Source: Candidatus Bipolaricaulota bacterium (GTDB lineage Bacteria; Bipolaricaulota; Bipolaricaulia; RBG-16-55-9; DRXL01). From it: a stretch of 6,994 bases of DNA. This document shows, piece by piece, positions 5,938 to 6,994 of this stretch; position 1 is the first letter of the stretch, and each line of letters starts with the position of its first letter. The stretch lies in the NCBI GenBank assembly GCA_023512665.1, contig JAILZC010000042.1:1-6994 (forward strand). Reading direction: 5' to 3'. The position numbers and the translations under genes are program-made. Below the pieces are notes generated by a model. That model was not told the DNA's origin. It saw only the letters and a list, made by a program, of their open reading frames with translations, and ran no database searches.

Positions 5938-6850
5938 ACGCCCTGTCCTGATTCTCGGGCCGACGGCCACAGGCAAGTCCGCGCTGGCTGTGGCCCTCGC
6001 TGAGCGTCTTGATGGCGAGATTATCTCTGCCGACGCCCGCGCCATCTACAGAGAGCTCAATATCGGGACGGCGAAGCCTCCCCCTCATCTGCGCGCACTG
6101 GTTCCGCATCATCTCATAGATTTTCTCGATCCCTCCGAGCACTACGACGTGATGCAATTCCGGCGCGATGCGCTTACAGCGATCGAAGAGATTCGCGCTC
6201 GGGGGAAGTTCCCCATCGTTGTGGGCGGGAGCACGCTCTATATCTCGGCGCTGACGGGGACGTTCTTCGCCGGCCCAAAGGCTGATCCTCAGATACGCCA
6301 ACGCTTAGAAGCCGAGCCCCAAGAGAAATTACGCGCACGCTTGGAAGAGATAGACCCCGAAGCCGCACGGCGCATCCATCCCAACGATAAAGTTCGCACC
6401 GTGCGAGCGTTGGAAGTTTACGAGCTGACGGGGCTGCCCATCTCGCGATGGCACAAAGAGTCTAAAGTCCCATTTCCGTATCAATTTACAAAGATTGGGC
6501 TCACCCTTGATCGCACAGTTCTCTATGAGCGCATCAACGCTCGCGTCGAGCAGATGCTCGCGGCGGGGCTCTTAGAAGAAGCCAAAGCTCTGAAGGCCAA
6601 GCTCACCCCAGAGATGCCCGCTTATAGGACGATCGGGTACGAAGAGCTCTTTCAGTATCTTGACGGAAAAATCTCTTACGACGAAGCCGTGAGACTGATC
6701 AAGAAGCACACCCGAGAGTACGCCAAGAGACAGATAATCTATTTCAAGCGCGAGCTCGATGTCCATTGGATTGACGTGACGGGGAGGGCGCCCGAAGAAG
6801 TTCTCGACGAAGTCTTGGCGATTCTACAAAAGCCGAGCAACCCTTTGTAG
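5927..6850 (+). CDS. miaA: tRNA dimethylallyltransferase MiaA
   Basis: MiaA transfers a dimethylallyl group to N6 of A37 in tRNAs that read UNN codons, which stabilises codon-anticodon pairing. The 307 aa are typical. The P-loop is LGPTATGKS (10-18). The catalytic Asp is Asp36 in [18 protein letters not shown]. Other family blocks are HHLIDFLDP (61-69), [12 protein letters not shown] (98-109), [20 protein letters not shown] and [15 protein letters not shown]. Two usual residues differ: D-S-x-Q reads D-A-R-A, and the GGT before LY reads GGS (Ser102). The hydroxyl is retained, and the Gln position is also not Gln in Escherichia coli, so the enzyme is probably active. The start is the GTG at 5927, which overlaps rpoD by 11 bases. 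The P-loop is already at residue 10, so no downstream start works. No good Shine-Dalgarno sequence is seen, suggesting coupling to rpoD. The 3' end overlaps the opposing gene. Confidence 0.96.
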   Translation: MKSERPVLILGPTATGKSALAVALAERLDGEIISADARAIYRELNIGTAKPPPHLRALVPHHLIDFLDPSEHYDVMQFRRDALTAIEEIRARGKFPIVVGGSTLYISALTGTFFAGPKADPQIRQRLEAEPQEKLRARLEEIDPEAARRIHPNDKVRTVRALEVYELTGLPISRWHKESKVPFPYQFTKIGLTLDRTVLYERINARVEQMLAAGLLEEAKALKAKLTPEMPAYRTIGYEELFQYLDGKISYDEAVRLIKKHTREYAKRQIIYFKRELDVHWIDVTGRAPEEVLDEVLAILQKPSNPL

Positions 6851-6854
6851 AATC
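6820..6854. terminator. Perfect inverted repeat spanning both convergent stop codons
   Basis: GATTCTACAAA (6820-6830) and TTTGTAGAATC (6844-6854) are perfect reverse complements separated by 13 bases. Each arm holds the TAG stop of one convergent gene. A hairpin would form in transcripts from either strand. The stem is AT-rich and no T-run follows on either side, so a classical intrinsic terminator is unlikely. It may instead block read-through weakly or protect 3' ends. Confidence 0.5.
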
Positions 6855-6994
6855 TCTCGAGCGACTTCACGCTTAGGCAGACACGGCAATCTTTCGCTCT
6901 TCCCGTCGCGATAGAGCAGCGTCACGATATTCGTCTCGACCTCCGGCCCGGCCCCCGGCGCCGTGATGTCGTTGGCGACGACAATGTCCAACTT
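6824..6994 (-). CDS. coaBC: CoaBC (Dfp), C-terminal end of the phosphopantothenate-cysteine ligase domain (partial)
   Basis: Reading the minus strand from 6994 gives 56 codons before a TAG at 6824-6826. The sequence starts KLDIVVANDITAPGAGPEVE and continues TNIVTLLYRDGKSERLPCLP, then [16 protein letters not shown]. This matches the conserved end of the CoaB domain: the LDxIVAND segment, the Gly-rich turn, the DTN/ETN-V-T strand and the closing KREVA helix. CoaBC joins cysteine to 4'-phosphopantothenate and decarboxylates the product in coenzyme A synthesis. The catalytic decarboxylase domain and most of the ligase lie beyond the right edge. The gene converges on miaA, and the two coding regions overlap by 27 bp (6824-6850). 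The assignment rests on a short but characteristic stretch. Confidence 0.87.
   Translation of the reverse strand, partial: KLDIVVANDITAPGAGPEVETNIVTLLYRDGKSERLPCLPKREVAREILQRVARLL

Overview
The window is a dense bacterial chromosomal segment of housekeeping genes, with GC visibly above 50% and almost no intergenic DNA. Seven clear genes run on the plus strand, plus one candidate 27-codon ORF. The C-terminal end of one gene on the minus strand closes the window. Nothing suggests mobile elements, CRISPR arrays, rRNA or tRNA. The proteins are bacterial in type (DnaG primase, primary sigma factor, MiaA, PdxT, CoaBC). I cannot assign a phylum from the sequence alone; the unusual residues in the GAPDH and MiaA and the gene order suggest a lineage distant from the standard model bacteria.

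Layout. 2-364 is the 3' two-thirds of pdxT (glutaminase of PLP synthase). It overlaps a possible 27-aa ORF (361-444). 463-1455 is a type I glyceraldehyde-3-phosphate dehydrogenase whose cofactor-pocket residues point to NADP(H) use. 1452-1847 is a four-helix membrane protein of unknown function. 1856-2620 is a ComF-family phosphoribosyltransferase-like protein. 2617-3225 is a glyoxalase II-like metallo-beta-lactamase-fold hydrolase. 3225-4934 is DNA primase dnaG. 4936-5937 is the primary sigma factor rpoD/sigA. 5927-6850 is miaA. The minus-strand gene at 6824-6994 reads as the C-terminus of coaBC and converges on miaA with a 27-bp overlap.

How it fits together. Every plus-strand junction except the one before gap is an overlap or a gap of a few bases, with several ATGA or TGATG stop/start overlaps. 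The whole strand therefore looks like one translationally coupled operon. It combines central carbon and cofactor metabolism (pdxT, gap), the macromolecular synthesis pair dnaG-rpoD without an adjacent rpsU, and tRNA modification (miaA). An exact TATAAT with a plausible -35 inside dnaG may give rpoD-miaA a separate promoter. The convergent 3' ends of miaA and coaBC share a perfect 11-bp inverted repeat that contains both stop codons.

I see no evidence for an undescribed multi-gene system here. The observations most worth checking are the GAPDH cofactor pocket, the internal promoter, the mirrored stop-codon hairpin, and the small ORF after pdxT.
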